DNA of 64,000 nucleotides from Fusobacterium sp. SYSU M8D902 (GCF_040199715.1 NZ_JBEFNA010000006.1:19740-83739), one strand, 5' to 3'; positions 34,958 to 45,088 are shown, counted from the stretch's first letter. Notes: generated by a model not told the origin, from the letters alone. A program made the numbers and translations.

Positions 34958-35719
34958 CTATCCCTCTATTATTTTATTTTGTAATTCCATTATCTCTTTT
35001 AAACCTTTTTCAGCTAAATCCAACATCTCATTTAGCTCTTTTCTTGTGTAAGTTGCCTCTTCTCCTGTTCCTTGTACCTCTACAAACTCACCATTTCCAT
35101 TCATTACAACATTCATATCTACCTCTGCTGCTGAATCTTCAGTGTATTTCAAATCAAGTACTGGAGTTTTATTTACAATTCCCACACTTATAGCTGCTAC
35201 ATTTGAAGTTATTGGATTTTCATTTAGAACTCCCTCTGCCACTAATTTTTTCATAGCAAGAGCTAAAGCTATATACCCTCCTGTTATTGAAGTAGTTCTT
35301 GTTCCACCATCTGCTTGTATTACATCACAATCTATTGTTATCGTTCTTTCACCTAATTTTTCTAAATCTACTGCTGTTCTTAAGGCTCTTCCTATCAATC
35401 TTTGAATTTCCATAGTTCTCCCACTAAGTTTTCCCTTAGCAGATTCTCTCTGATTTCTCTCTCCAGTAGCTCTTGGTATCATAGAGTATTCAGCAGTCAA
35501 CCATCCTTTTCCCTGATTTTTTAAGAATGGAGGGACTTTATCACTTACAGTGGCTGTACATATAACCTTTGTATTTCCACACTCCATTAGTACTGACCCC
35601 TCAGCATAAAGGTTAAAGTCTTTTGTTGCCTTTAAAGGTCTTAACTCATCTACATTTCTTCCATCTTCTCTCAATTTTAATGTTCTCATATCCTCTTCAA
35701 TTATCATCTCTTTTATCAT
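34958..35719 (-). CDS. rph: Ribonuclease PH
   Basis: A 253-residue phosphorolytic 3'-5' exoribonuclease that trims tRNA 3' ends. [24 protein letters not shown] and [17 protein letters not shown] are typical. The N-terminus has about eleven residues more than the common form; the ATG at 35719 is supported by AGGAG, while the alternative internal ATG has a ribosome site placed too close. Confidence 0.96.
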   Translation of the reverse strand: MIKEMIIEEDMRTLKLREDGRNVDELRPLKATKDFNLYAEGSVLMECGNTKVICTATVSDKVPPFLKNQGKGWLTAEYSMIPRATGERNQRESAKGKLSGRTMEIQRLIGRALRTAVDLEKLGERTITIDCDVIQADGGTRTTSITGGYIALALAMKKLVAEGVLNENPITSNVAAISVGIVNKTPVLDLKYTEDSAAEVDMNVVMNGNGEFVEVQGTGEEATYTRKELNEMLDLAEKGLKEIMELQNKIIEG

Positions 35720-35728
35720 ACCTATCTC

Positions 35729-37504
35729 CTACACTCTCATACTTTCTCTCTCTTTTACTTCTTTTCCAAATTGTATCTCATAAAAATGCTTATATAAACC
35801 ATTTTGATTTAATAACTCCTGATGTTTTCCAATCTCTTTAATCTCTCCATTTTCCATAACTACAATCTTATCTGCATTTATTATTGTAGATAATCTATGA
35901 GCTATTACAAATGTTGTTCTATTTATCATAAGTTTATCTAAAGCATCTTGAACAAGTCTTTCTGACTCTGTATCTAAAGCTGATGTTGCCTCATCTAGAA
36001 TTAATATCTCTGGGTTTTGAATTAAGGCTCTTGCTATTGCAATTCTCTGTTTTTGTCCACCAGATAGCATAACTCCTCTTTCTCCAACTTCAGTCTCAAA
36101 TCCATTTTCCAGCTCAGTTATAAAGCTATATGCATTAGCCATTTTAGCTGCTTGAATTATCTCCTCTTCACTTACATTCTCTTTTCCAAAAGAGATATTT
36201 TCAGCTATAGTTCCTGAAAACAGGAAACTCTCCTGTGGAACAATCCCTATTAGATCTCTATATTTATTTAAAGAGATATTTTTTATATCTTTTCCATTGA
36301 TTAAAATTTTTCCCTCAGTAGCCTCAAAAAATCTAGGAATAAGGTTAACTATTGTTGTTTTTCCACTTCCACTCTTTCCAACAAAGGCAACGACCTCTCC
36401 AGCTTTAACATCTAAATTTATATTTTTTAAAGCATTACTTTTAGCATCATCATAAGCGAAAGAGACATTGTCAAAATGGATATTCTCTATTCTTCCCTCT
36501 AATTTTTCCTCTTCTCCATAGTACTCCTTTTCAACTGGTACATCTAAGATCTCTATCACCCTATCAGCAGAAGGGATAGCTTCTTGTAAATCATTATTCT
36601 TGCTAACCAATCTCTTCAATGGTTGGCTCATCAATCCAAGTGCAGTAACAAAAGATATTAAATCTCCAGGAGATATAGTTTGAGTTACAACTATTTGATA
36701 CCCACCATATGCAGCTACTAAAACTACCATTAAAGTTGTTATTACCTCATTGATAGGAGATACCTTTGCCTTAATCTTTGTACTTTTATATGATTTTTCA
36801 AACTCATCCATACTGATATCTTTATACTTATCAATAATCATATCACTATTATTAAAAGCTTTTATTACAAATATACCTGATAAACTCTCTTGTACAAAAG
36901 CTGTTACTGCTCCTGATGTATCCTGTCTAACTCTACCAGATTTTCTAATTTTTTTAGTATACTTTCTCACCGTATTTATAACAAGTGGCATAACTGTTAA
37001 TGATATTGTTGCTAATATCCAATCCACTTGAAACATTCTAAATACAAGAGCTACCACTGTTAAAAACTCTCTTAACATTTCAAAAAGAATAAAACCTATT
37101 CTTCCAAGAGTAGCTGAATCTCCAGAAAGTCTAGCCATTATATCTCCCAATTTATTTTTTCTAAAATATGATATTGGCAATTTTTGTAGATGTATAAAGA
37201 CATCTATTTTTATATCTCTCTTTATTGTTTCAGTTACATAGTTTGATGAGATATTTGCATAGTAAGATGATACCACCTTTATAACTGTAGACAAAAATAT
37301 AGCTGATATTACCATTGTCATCATTTTTGCATCTTTTTTTACTAATACATCATCTATCAAATATTTACTTAACCAAGCTGGTACAGCTCCCATTGCTGAT
37401 GTCAAAACTGACATCAAGATAACTGCCACCATTGCCCATTTATATTTAAAACTATATTTTAAAAAGCTATTTAACGATTTATTTTGAAATATATTTGCTT
37501 TCAT
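35729..37504 (-). CDS. msbA: Lipid A export ABC transporter, MsbA-like
   Basis: A 591-residue half-transporter: six membrane helices in residues 1-310, then an ATPase with Walker A GKSGSGKTT, signature LSGGQKQRIA and Walker B ILILDEATSALD. It flips core-lipid A across the inner membrane. Assignment rests on family plus its place immediately after lpxB, overlapping by 4 bases; a multidrug exporter is the alternative. Confidence 0.88.
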   Translation of the reverse strand: MKANIFQNKSLNSFLKYSFKYKWAMVAVILMSVLTSAMGAVPAWLSKYLIDDVLVKKDAKMMTMVISAIFLSTVIKVVSSYYANISSNYVTETIKRDIKIDVFIHLQKLPISYFRKNKLGDIMARLSGDSATLGRIGFILFEMLREFLTVVALVFRMFQVDWILATISLTVMPLVINTVRKYTKKIRKSGRVRQDTSGAVTAFVQESLSGIFVIKAFNNSDMIIDKYKDISMDEFEKSYKSTKIKAKVSPINEVITTLMVVLVAAYGGYQIVVTQTISPGDLISFVTALGLMSQPLKRLVSKNNDLQEAIPSADRVIEILDVPVEKEYYGEEEKLEGRIENIHFDNVSFAYDDAKSNALKNINLDVKAGEVVAFVGKSGSGKTTIVNLIPRFFEATEGKILINGKDIKNISLNKYRDLIGIVPQESFLFSGTIAENISFGKENVSEEEIIQAAKMANAYSFITELENGFETEVGERGVMLSGGQKQRIAIARALIQNPEILILDEATSALDTESERLVQDALDKLMINRTTFVIAHRLSTIINADKIVVMENGEIKEIGKHQELLNQNGLYKHFYEIQFGKEVKERESMRV

Positions 37505-38574
37505 CTCTCTCCTTTCATTAGAAAATCCCCATAACTTTCAACTACATTTTTTCCTGAAAGTCTTTTTCTTACCTCTTGAATATTTCTATCAATCTCATCT
37601 CTATTTTTTTCTAATTTCAATATATATTTTTCTATCTCATCTACATTGCATCTCTCCTGTAAAAGTTCTGGGAAAACCTCTCTATCCAATGTAAGATTTG
37701 GCAAAGAAACAAAACCTATCTTCAATATATATTTCGCTATAAAAGCATTTATTCTTCCTGTTTTATATACCACTATTGTAGGTAGCCCCATCAAGGCTAA
37801 TTCTAAAGTCACTGTTCCTGAGGCTGCAATAGCTAATCTAGATACTCTTACACATTGTGAAAGATCCTTTTCAAACTCTATCTCTAAATTTGGATACTCA
37901 CTTAAATCTCTATCTATCCATTGAAGATGCTCCTCTTTAGAAAGTTTAAGCAAAAACTTTTTCTCATTTTCTCTTTTTACTAGATCTAACATTATTGGAA
38001 TAAGTGATTTTATCTCCTGCTTTCTACTCCCTGGCAATAATAGAATATACTCCTCATCTCTAGGTTCTACTACATACTTATCCACAAATGGATTTCCGTA
38101 GTACACAACATCAACATTGTGTTTTTTATAAAACTCAACTTCCCAAGGAAAAATTACCATAATATGGTCTGCTTTTTTTAATTTTGTTATTCTCTTTTCT
38201 CCCCAGATCCATAATTTGGGTGGTATATAGTAAAATACCTCTATATCCTCAATCTCCTTTTTTAAAAGTTCTAAAAATTTTAGGTTAAATCCTCCATAGT
38301 CTACTAGTATAACCTTTTTTATATTCTCTCTCTTTATAAATTCTACATACTCATTAGCTTTTCTCTTTAAAAAGCTATATTTCTTCAAAACTTCAGTAAA
38401 TCCCATTATTGCAAGTTCATCTATATTCTGAATTACATTTACTCCCACTCTTTCACTATGCTTTCCTGCAACACCATAAAATTCAACATTGTCATATCTC
38501 TTTTTAATGGCTTCCACCACATAGGAAAGGTGTAGATCCCCTGAAACTTCACCTGTTGAAACAAAAAATTTCAT
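37501..38574 (-). CDS. lpxB: Lipid-A-disaccharide synthase
   Basis: A 357-residue glycosyltransferase that joins UDP-diacylglucosamine and lipid X. FVSTGEVSGDLH at the start, FYYIPPKLWIWG in the middle, and LPGSRKQEI then AASGTVTLELAL in the second half are the family motifs. It follows lpxI by 12 bases. Confidence 0.97.
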   Translation of the reverse strand: MKFFVSTGEVSGDLHLSYVVEAIKKRYDNVEFYGVAGKHSERVGVNVIQNIDELAIMGFTEVLKKYSFLKRKANEYVEFIKRENIKKVILVDYGGFNLKFLELLKKEIEDIEVFYYIPPKLWIWGEKRITKLKKADHIMVIFPWEVEFYKKHNVDVVYYGNPFVDKYVVEPRDEEYILLLPGSRKQEIKSLIPIMLDLVKRENEKKFLLKLSKEEHLQWIDRDLSEYPNLEIEFEKDLSQCVRVSRLAIAASGTVTLELALMGLPTIVVYKTGRINAFIAKYILKIGFVSLPNLTLDREVFPELLQERCNVDEIEKYILKLEKNRDEIDRNIQEVRKRLSGKNVVESYGDFLMKGER

Positions 38575-38586
38575 AATTATCTCCTA

Positions 38587-39390
38587 TTAAACTTTTACTC
38601 CCAATATAAATAAAGAGTTCTCTTCTGCCAATTTTATTGCTTCATCTCTATTCAAAAAAAGCATTCTTCCTGCTTCTCCTACAATTCCTTTAGCTCCTAT
38701 CTCAATAGCTCTTTTAATTGTCTCTATTCCAACTGCAGGTATGTCTACTCTCATATCTTGTTGTGGTCTTGACATCTTAACAATTATTGTACCAGCTCCA
38801 GCTAACTCTCCAGCTCTCTTTATTGTTTTATCAGTTCCCTCTATTCCTTCAAGAGCGACTACTGATGAATCTTTACACACCACTGTCTGCCCTGCATCTA
38901 CCTCACTCAAAGCTTTTGCAGCTTCTATTCCTATCTTAATACTCTTCATATCTTCAACAGTTGGCTTTATATTGGTATAACACTCATCTTTAAACATAAA
39001 ACCTTTTAAAAGATAGTTCTGAGGGAGAACTTTTATTCCATTCAATCTAAAAAATGCTATAATTGCAAAAAGGAGAGTTTCATCTTTTCTATCTGGTAAT
39101 CTCCTCAGAAGCTCCTCTCCAAATCTATCTAATTTTATATCTTTAAATATTATATCTTTCTCTACTTTCCCGAGCATAACTATTTCATTGATATTATTAA
39201 GTAGGAAGTACTTAATAATACTTCCTACCTCACCTATATTGAAAGCTATAAAATTTTTATGTGATTTTATACCCTCATCTATACTATCAAATAGTCCTAA
39301 AGGAAAAACATCTAACTCCTGTTTTTCAGCTTCTTCTAGAAAATAGAGAGGTAATTTTCCATTACCAACTATTATCCCTATTTTTTTCAT
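38587..39390 (-). CDS. lpxI: UDP-2,3-diacylglucosamine pyrophosphatase LpxI
   Basis: A 267-residue protein of the former DUF1009 family, which replaces LpxH in many bacteria and hydrolyses UDP-2,3-diacylglucosamine to lipid X. GIIVGNGKLPLYFLEEA at the start, SEVDAGQTVVCKD and MSRPQQDMRVDIPAVG in the second half are characteristic. Its start shares one base with the lpxA stop. Confidence 0.93.
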   Translation of the reverse strand: MKKIGIIVGNGKLPLYFLEEAEKQELDVFPLGLFDSIDEGIKSHKNFIAFNIGEVGSIIKYFLLNNINEIVMLGKVEKDIIFKDIKLDRFGEELLRRLPDRKDETLLFAIIAFFRLNGIKVLPQNYLLKGFMFKDECYTNIKPTVEDMKSIKIGIEAAKALSEVDAGQTVVCKDSSVVALEGIEGTDKTIKRAGELAGAGTIIVKMSRPQQDMRVDIPAVGIETIKRAIEIGAKGIVGEAGRMLFLNRDEAIKLAEENSLFILGVKV

Positions 39391-40163
39391 TATCTAGCTA
39401 TACCTCTATTACTATTTTTTATAAACTCTACAAAATATGCTATGTTCTTATCTTGCTCTATCTCTGCTTCAATCTGTGCTAAAGCCTCTTTTAAAGGTAA
39501 TCCACTTCTGAATATCAATCTGTAAGCTTTCTTTATCCTGCTTATCTCTTCATCTGTAAAACCTCTTCTTCTCAATCCCACACTGTTAAGACCTCTTGCT
39601 ACAGCCTTATTTCCCTCTGCTAAAACAAAAGGACATATATCTTGATTTATAGCACTAGCTCCTCCTGTCATTGAAAAAGAACCAATTCTACAAAATTGAT
39701 GAACTGGAGTTAATCCTCCTATTATTGCAAAGCTATCAACTACAACATGTCCAGCTAATGTGACATTGTTTGCTAATATACATCCATCTCCAACTATTAC
39801 ATCATGAGCTACGTGAACATATGCCATCAATAGATTGTTGCTCCCTATTCTAGTTTCCCATCTATCATCTGTTCCTCTATGAATAGTTACAAACTCTCTA
39901 ATTGAGTTATTATTTCCTATAATAGTTTTTGTTGGTTCATTTTTATATTTTAAATCTTGAGAGGCTTTTCCTATAGAAACAAAAGAGTAAATCGTATTGT
40001 TCTCTCCTATCTCTGTAATTCCCTCTACTACTACATGTGATTGAAGTACTGTATTTTTTCCTATCTTTACATCTTTTCCTACTATGCAATATGGACCTAT
40101 TTTTACTCCATCCTCTATAACAGCACCCTCTTCTATTATAGCAGTATTATGAATATCTATCAT
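39390..40163 (-). CDS. lpxA: UDP-N-acetylglucosamine acyltransferase
   Basis: A 257-residue left-handed beta-helix enzyme for the first step of lipid A synthesis. Hexapeptide repeats run from residue 5 to about 185. The catalytic histidine lies in YVHVAHD (His120), and the EFVTIHRGT and FAIIGGLTPVHQF segments are typical. The C-terminal helical domain is complete. Confidence 0.97.
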   Translation of the reverse strand: MIDIHNTAIIEEGAVIEDGVKIGPYCIVGKDVKIGKNTVLQSHVVVEGITEIGENNTIYSFVSIGKASQDLKYKNEPTKTIIGNNNSIREFVTIHRGTDDRWETRIGSNNLLMAYVHVAHDVIVGDGCILANNVTLAGHVVVDSFAIIGGLTPVHQFCRIGSFSMTGGASAINQDICPFVLAEGNKAVARGLNSVGLRRRGFTDEEISRIKKAYRLIFRSGLPLKEALAQIEAEIEQDKNIAYFVEFIKNSNRGIAR

Positions 40164-40179
40164 AACTATCCCCCATTTT

Positions 40180-40605
40180 CTATTTGTCTGTTATACAGAA
40201 AGTAAAGTTTGCTTCACAAGCAACATTTCCATCTACTAAAGCTTTTCCATGAGCTTTTACGAAATTTCTTTTTATTTTCTCTACTTCTACCTCGTATATT
40301 ATCTGATCTCCAGGTCTTATTGGTGATTTAAATTTTGCACTTTCTACTCCTACAAAGTAAGGAACTTTTCCCTCTATTCCGTCCATAACAAGAACTCCTA
40401 GACATTGTGCCATTCCCTCTACTATTAATACTCCTGGCATTATAGGATGTCCTGGAAAATGCCCATTAAAGAACTCTTCATTTATAGTTACATTTTTAAG
40501 TCCTTTTATTTTTTGCTCCTCTTTGTTTACCTCAATTATTCTATCTACTAATAAAAATGGATATCTGTGCGGTATTCTTTTCATTATTTCTAAAGTATCT
40601 AACAT
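40180..40605 (-). CDS. fabZ: 3-hydroxyacyl-ACP dehydratase FabZ
   Basis: A 141-residue hot-dog-fold dehydratase in fatty acid elongation. Catalytic His49 and Glu63 sit in GHFPGHPIMPGV and VEGMAQ; IPHRYPFLLVDR is at the start. A TTG one codon upstream also lies after the AGGAGG site, but the ATG at 40605 is preferred. The lpxC-fabZ-lpxA order is conserved in many Gram-negatives. Confidence 0.97.
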   Translation of the reverse strand: MLDTLEIMKRIPHRYPFLLVDRIIEVNKEEQKIKGLKNVTINEEFFNGHFPGHPIMPGVLIVEGMAQCLGVLVMDGIEGKVPYFVGVESAKFKSPIRPGDQIIYEVEVEKIKRNFVKAHGKALVDGNVACEANFTFCITDK

Positions 40606-40639
40606 CAATTTCCTCCTAAATTATATCTTGACTTATATT

Positions 40640-41464
40640 TTACATGTTTTTTAATAATTTTGCAAATTCTATATCTAAAGCGTGTCCAGCTTTTATAGCT
40701 ATAATGTGAGCTTTTATTGGTCTATTTAAAATTTTTAAATCTCCAATAATATCAAGCATCTTGTGTCTAACAAACTCATCTTCAAATCTAAGTCCACCTG
40801 GATTCAATACTCCATCTTTTTTTATAACAATGGCATTTTCCAAAGTTCCACCTAAAGCTAAATTATTTTTCTTCAAATACTCTATCTCATAATCAAATCC
40901 AAAAGTTCTAGCTGAGGCTATCTCTTTTTTATATGTTTCTAAATCTACTTCAAATTCAGCTAATTGTGATTTTAAAAATGTATGTTCAAACTTAATTGTA
41001 TAAGTTAATTTATAACCATCATATGGTAGAGCTACTATATTTTTATCTCCAACACTTAGATATATTGGCTCTTTAACAATTAAAGGTTCCACATCTTCTT
41101 CTAACTCTTTTAGTCCAGCCTCCTCAAAAAGCTCTATAAATACTCTTGCACTTCCATCACAAATAGGTAATTCATTTCCATCTAGTTCTACAACTAAATC
41201 TGTGATATCTAAAGCATATAGAGCAGATAGAAAATGCTCTATTGTATGTACCTTTGCTCCATACTCATTTTGTAAATTAGTTCCACGAGTTAGATCAAAA
41301 GTATTCTCTATATCTAAAACTATCTCATTTTTTCCCTCTTCTAAATCAACTCTTTTGAAAACTATTCCCTCTTTACTAGGAAGTAGTCTCATCTTTATAT
41401 TTTCACCTTTATGAAGTCCTATCCCTACATATTCAATCTCTTTGGCAACTGTCTTTCTTTTCAT
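40640..41464 (-). CDS. lpxC: UDP-3-O-acyl-GlcNAc deacetylase
   Basis: A 274-residue zinc deacetylase, the committed step of lipid A synthesis. Zinc ligands appear in HTIEHFLSAL and RHKMLDIIGDL; ELDGNELPICDGSA is typical. A start at 41482 is in frame but overlaps pcrA; the ATG at 41464 has GGGAGG just upstream and gives the family N-terminus MKRKTVAKEI. Confidence 0.97.
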   Translation of the reverse strand: MKRKTVAKEIEYVGIGLHKGENIKMRLLPSKEGIVFKRVDLEEGKNEIVLDIENTFDLTRGTNLQNEYGAKVHTIEHFLSALYALDITDLVVELDGNELPICDGSARVFIELFEEAGLKELEEDVEPLIVKEPIYLSVGDKNIVALPYDGYKLTYTIKFEHTFLKSQLAEFEVDLETYKKEIASARTFGFDYEIEYLKKNNLALGGTLENAIVIKKDGVLNPGGLRFEDEFVRHKMLDIIGDLKILNRPIKAHIIAIKAGHALDIEFAKLLKNM

Positions 41465-41475
41465 TTTACCTCCCA

Positions 41476-43653
41476 TTAGCATTTTGTAAGGAATTTTTCA
41501 GCTACTGCCATAGCTATTTCACGTTTTCCGTCCACAAAATTTATCTCAACTTTTTTATCGTTTACAGATTTTACTACTCCTAAACCAAACTTTTTATGCA
41601 TAACTTTCTCTCCAACTGAGTATGGAAAGTTTTTCGCAGTTTTGTTAAGATCCTCTATTGTTATCATTTTTTTGAAGGCTCTCTCTGTTATGAAACTTCC
41701 CTTATCATTTTTTGGTTTATATAATAGCTCTGAACTACTTTTTTCCACTAACTCTTTAGGAATTTCATCTATAAATCTTGAGGCTCTTCTTCCAAAATCT
41801 TCATTTCCATACATCATTCTACTTGTTGCATATGTCATATAGAGTTTCTCCTCTGCTCTAGTTATAGCAACGTAGCAAAGTCTTCTCTCCTCTTCCAACT
41901 CATTACTATCAAAGTCTGCTCTACTTCCTGGGAATATTCCCTCCTCTGCTCCTACTACAAAAACTATTGGAAATTCCAATCCTTTAGAGTTATGAATAGT
42001 CATTAACTTCACATAATCTTTCTCATCTTCTAAATTGTCTGTAGCACTAATAAGTGAGATATTTTCAAGATACTCTCTCAAGCTCATATTCTCAATTACC
42101 TTTTCCAATTCCACTATTGAGCTTTTTAACTCCTCTATATTCTCTTTTCTTACCTCATAATCCTCATAATTTGCAATCAAATAATCATTGTAATTTATAG
42201 ATCTTATAATTGTATCAAATAACTCCGATACCAACTCACTCTCACTTAGCTCTATAAATTCACTCATCATCTTATAAAACTCTAATATTGTTATTTTTAG
42301 ATTAGCACTCAATCCTGATATCTCATTCGCTCTTCCCAAAGCCTCAAATAGAGATAGATTTTGCTCTTTTGCAAATTCACTTATCTTCTCTACTGTCTTA
42401 TCTCCTATCTTTCTCTTTGGAACATTTAAAATTCTAGCTAGATTTAGATTGTCATCAGTGTTGTTTATCACTGCTAAATATGCTACAATATCCTTTATTT
42501 CTGCTCTTTGATAGAACTGCATTCCACCAAAAATCTTATATGGTATATTCTCTCTCAATAATTTTTCCTCAAACATTCTCGATTGAGCATTTGTTCTATA
42601 CAGTACTGTAAAATCTCTATATTTTGCTCCCTTTGCTTTTCCCTTTATTATCTCACCAACTACAAAGTTTGCCTCTGCTCTAGCATCACTACAACCTTCA
42701 ACTGTAATTTTCTCTCCAACACTCTTCTTAGTCCATAATTTTTTATCTCTTGAACTTGTGTTGTTTTTTATTACTGAGTTAGCTGCATCTAATATCACAG
42801 ATGTAGAACGATAGTTCTCTTCCAATTTTACAACCTTAGCATCAGGATAATCCTTCTCAAAATCCAATATATTTTGGATATTTGCTCCTCTAAATCCATA
42901 AATACTCTGGTTTTCATCTCCTACGACACAGATGTTCCCATACTTTTTAGCTATCTTGTTAACTAATTTATACTGGATATTATTTGTATCTTGATATTCG
43001 TCTACCATTATATATCTAAATTTATCCTGAACCTTATTTAAAATATCTGATATCTCTAAAAGTCTATCTGTATTTACAAGTATATCTGAAAAGTCCATAG
43101 CATTATTGCTCTTTAGAACAGAGTTATATCTTCTATAAACCTCTGAAATTATCTTTCCATTCTCATTATATTTTTCACTATTTTCATACTCTTCTGGAGA
43201 GATTCCGTCCTCTTTTAATTTTGAGATAATTGATACCACTAACCCCTCTTTAAGGTTTTTATCTTTTATTATCAACTCTTTCATTATATTTTTTACCACT
43301 CTTTTTTGATCATCAGTATCATAAATGGTAAAATTAGCATTGTAACCTAATCTATCTCCATATACTCTCAACAATCTCAATCCAAATGAGTGGAATGTTG
43401 AAATCATTACTCTGTTAGCCTCTTCACCAATGAGAGACTCCACTCTCTCCTTCATCTCTTTAGCGGCTTTATTTGTAAATGTCACAGCTAAAATTTTATA
43501 TGGTGAAATACCTTTCTCTTCTATCATATGAGCTATTCTATATGTAATAGTTCTTGTCTTTCCTGAACCAGCTCCTGCTAATATAAGTAGTGCTCCCTCT
43601 ATTTTAGAGGCTGCCTCTCTCTGTTTATCATTTAACTTATCCAATATACTCAT
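41476..43653 (-). CDS. pcrA: UvrD/PcrA/Rep-type superfamily 1 DNA helicase
   Basis: A 725-residue 3'-5' helicase. Walker A AGAGSGKTRTITYR is at residues 27-40, followed by VDEYQDTN, VGDENQSIYGFRGA and VKLMTIHNSKGLEFP. The C-terminus has a Tudor-like segment (VMHKKFGLGVV), as in PcrA. It opens a ten-gene set that continues with lpxC 11 bases later. AAGGAG precedes the ATG. Confidence 0.95.
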   Translation of the reverse strand: MSILDKLNDKQREAASKIEGALLILAGAGSGKTRTITYRIAHMIEEKGISPYKILAVTFTNKAAKEMKERVESLIGEEANRVMISTFHSFGLRLLRVYGDRLGYNANFTIYDTDDQKRVVKNIMKELIIKDKNLKEGLVVSIISKLKEDGISPEEYENSEKYNENGKIISEVYRRYNSVLKSNNAMDFSDILVNTDRLLEISDILNKVQDKFRYIMVDEYQDTNNIQYKLVNKIAKKYGNICVVGDENQSIYGFRGANIQNILDFEKDYPDAKVVKLEENYRSTSVILDAANSVIKNNTSSRDKKLWTKKSVGEKITVEGCSDARAEANFVVGEIIKGKAKGAKYRDFTVLYRTNAQSRMFEEKLLRENIPYKIFGGMQFYQRAEIKDIVAYLAVINNTDDNLNLARILNVPKRKIGDKTVEKISEFAKEQNLSLFEALGRANEISGLSANLKITILEFYKMMSEFIELSESELVSELFDTIIRSINYNDYLIANYEDYEVRKENIEELKSSIVELEKVIENMSLREYLENISLISATDNLEDEKDYVKLMTIHNSKGLEFPIVFVVGAEEGIFPGSRADFDSNELEEERRLCYVAITRAEEKLYMTYATSRMMYGNEDFGRRASRFIDEIPKELVEKSSSELLYKPKNDKGSFITERAFKKMITIEDLNKTAKNFPYSVGEKVMHKKFGLGVVKSVNDKKVEINFVDGKREIAMAVAEKFLTKC

Positions 43654-43681
43654 TAATTTTTCAACTCCTTCTCAATTAATA

Positions 43682-43711
43682 ATTATATCATACTGATTAT
43701 TATTATGTCTA
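43682..43711 (-). promoter_or_regulatory. Promoter of pcrA and the lipid A operon
   Basis: Minus-strand TAGACA (43711-43706), 18 nt, TATAAT (43687-43682), with TGA before the -10. No other clear promoter was seen before lpxC. Confidence 0.65.
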
Positions 43712-44938
43712 CTAATGTAAATAATCTATGTGTACTATAACATCCTTTACATTTTCAAACTCTAAAATAATCTCCTCTCTTATATCATCAACTAAATTAT
43801 GTGCCTCATATACAGTCATCTCTTTAGGTACTCTTATATGCATTGTCAAAAATATCTTATCCCCTGACTTTCTCATATAGATATCATGGACATTTTTGAT
43901 ATTTTCATTCTCATACAGATAATGTTCCACCTCTTTTACAAACTCCTTATCCTGTTTATCTAAGATAAGATTTGAAGTTTCAAGTATTATTGAAACTCCC
44001 TCTTTAAAAATAAGAAAAGCTACTAATAAACTGATTATTATATCAAATATTGGTGATATTGAAATTGATAGTAATATTCCCACTATTACTCCTGCTGAAG
44101 AGTAAACATCACTTTTACTATCCTTTGCATCAGCTATCAAAGCACTATTATCAGTTTCTTTTCCAACTTTTAACTTGTATCTATACATAAAGAATTTAAC
44201 TACCATAGAGATAAAGGCCCAAATTATTGTTGTATATGCTGGTGTTGTTGTGTACTCTCCCTTAATTAACATCAGGACACTACCCTTACCTAGCTCAAAA
44301 GCTGTTAAAAGTAAAAATACTCCCAGCATATTTCCTATTATACTCTCTATCTTCTCATGACCATAAGGATGATCCTCATCTGCAGGTTTGTTACTAAAAT
44401 ATATCCCCAATAAGATTGCAAAAGAACTCCCTACATCTGCCAAAGAGTTTATTCCATCGGAGATCAATGCTCTTGAGTTCCCATAAATTCCACCTGCTAT
44501 CTTTATAACTGCTAAAAATATATTTTGAAAAATTGAGGATATAACTACTTTCTTACCCTCTTTCATTCTTATTGTCTCTCTTTGAATGTTATCAATTTCC
44601 AATATATTTCCATTTTCTCTAAATCCATTTTTTATAAAGAAACTTTTATTTGTAAGATCCTCACAAATTATCTTATCTTTTTTCTCCTCTATCCCATGGT
44701 TTATTAAGAACTTTATCAGTTTTACACCATAAGATTTATATCTCATTCCAGCTCTTACAAATATTCTCTTTATTACATAGTTATTTTGAATACTCTCTGC
44801 TACAAGATATCCAACTAAAACATTTTGTGATCTTATTACAAAATATATACCATCTTTTTTTTCTAAAAAACTCTTATCTATATCTCTTATGTCTTTAAAG
44901 TTTTCTTCTAACTCTTCTAAGTCATATATCTTATACAT
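43712..44938 (-). CDS. Cation diffusion facilitator fused to N-terminal GNAT-like domain
   Basis: A 408-residue fusion. Residues 1-125 look like an acetyltransferase fold (IFVRAGMRYKSYGVKLIKFL, then NKSFFIKNGF). Residues about 130-330 are a six-helix cation efflux domain, and the rest is the cytoplasmic dimer domain. The metal site reads NSLAD in helix 2 and DSKSD in helix 5, that is N-xxx-D with D-xxx-D, a pattern associated with manganese exporters rather than zinc ones; the metal is inference. The ATG at 44938 has AGGAGGG; a longer reading frame upstream runs through the SRP RNA gene and is not real. Confidence 0.85.
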   Translation of the reverse strand: MYKIYDLEELEENFKDIRDIDKSFLEKKDGIYFVIRSQNVLVGYLVAESIQNNYVIKRIFVRAGMRYKSYGVKLIKFLINHGIEEKKDKIICEDLTNKSFFIKNGFRENGNILEIDNIQRETIRMKEGKKVVISSIFQNIFLAVIKIAGGIYGNSRALISDGINSLADVGSSFAILLGIYFSNKPADEDHPYGHEKIESIIGNMLGVFLLLTAFELGKGSVLMLIKGEYTTTPAYTTIIWAFISMVVKFFMYRYKLKVGKETDNSALIADAKDSKSDVYSSAGVIVGILLSISISPIFDIIISLLVAFLIFKEGVSIILETSNLILDKQDKEFVKEVEHYLYENENIKNVHDIYMRKSGDKIFLTMHIRVPKEMTVYEAHNLVDDIREEIILEFENVKDVIVHIDYLH

Positions 44939-44956
44939 AAAATCCCTCCTGTTATA

Positions 44957-45083
44957 AAAAAAGCCATGAAAACCAAAGAAGTAGTATTTCATACCCGTAA
45001 TAAATACCTTAGTGCTGCTTCCTTCCAGACCTGACACGGTTCGATACTATTACGCCATAAAATTCCTCTCTGATTTCCATGAC
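44957..45083 (-). ncRNA. ffs: Signal recognition particle 4.5S RNA
   Basis: The conserved apical domain GTCAGGTCTGGAAGGAAGCAG is recognisable on the minus strand. It closes on a long rod with CGTAATA/TATTACG arms and an outer CATGGAAA/TTTTCATG stem. The RNA is about 120 nt, the small form without an Alu domain. A consensus promoter precedes it and a T run ends it at 44957. It binds Ffh for membrane protein targeting. Confidence 0.95.
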
Positions 45084-45088
45084 AATTA

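Noticed and set aside
34672..35193. A 173-codon plus-strand frame
   Set aside because: It lies antisense to rdgB and rph, both well recognised, and has no ribosome site or family features.
44939..45037. An extra 33-residue N-terminus on the CDF transporter
   Set aside because: It is a translation of the SRP RNA 3' half; the ATG at 44938 has a proper AGGAGGG site.
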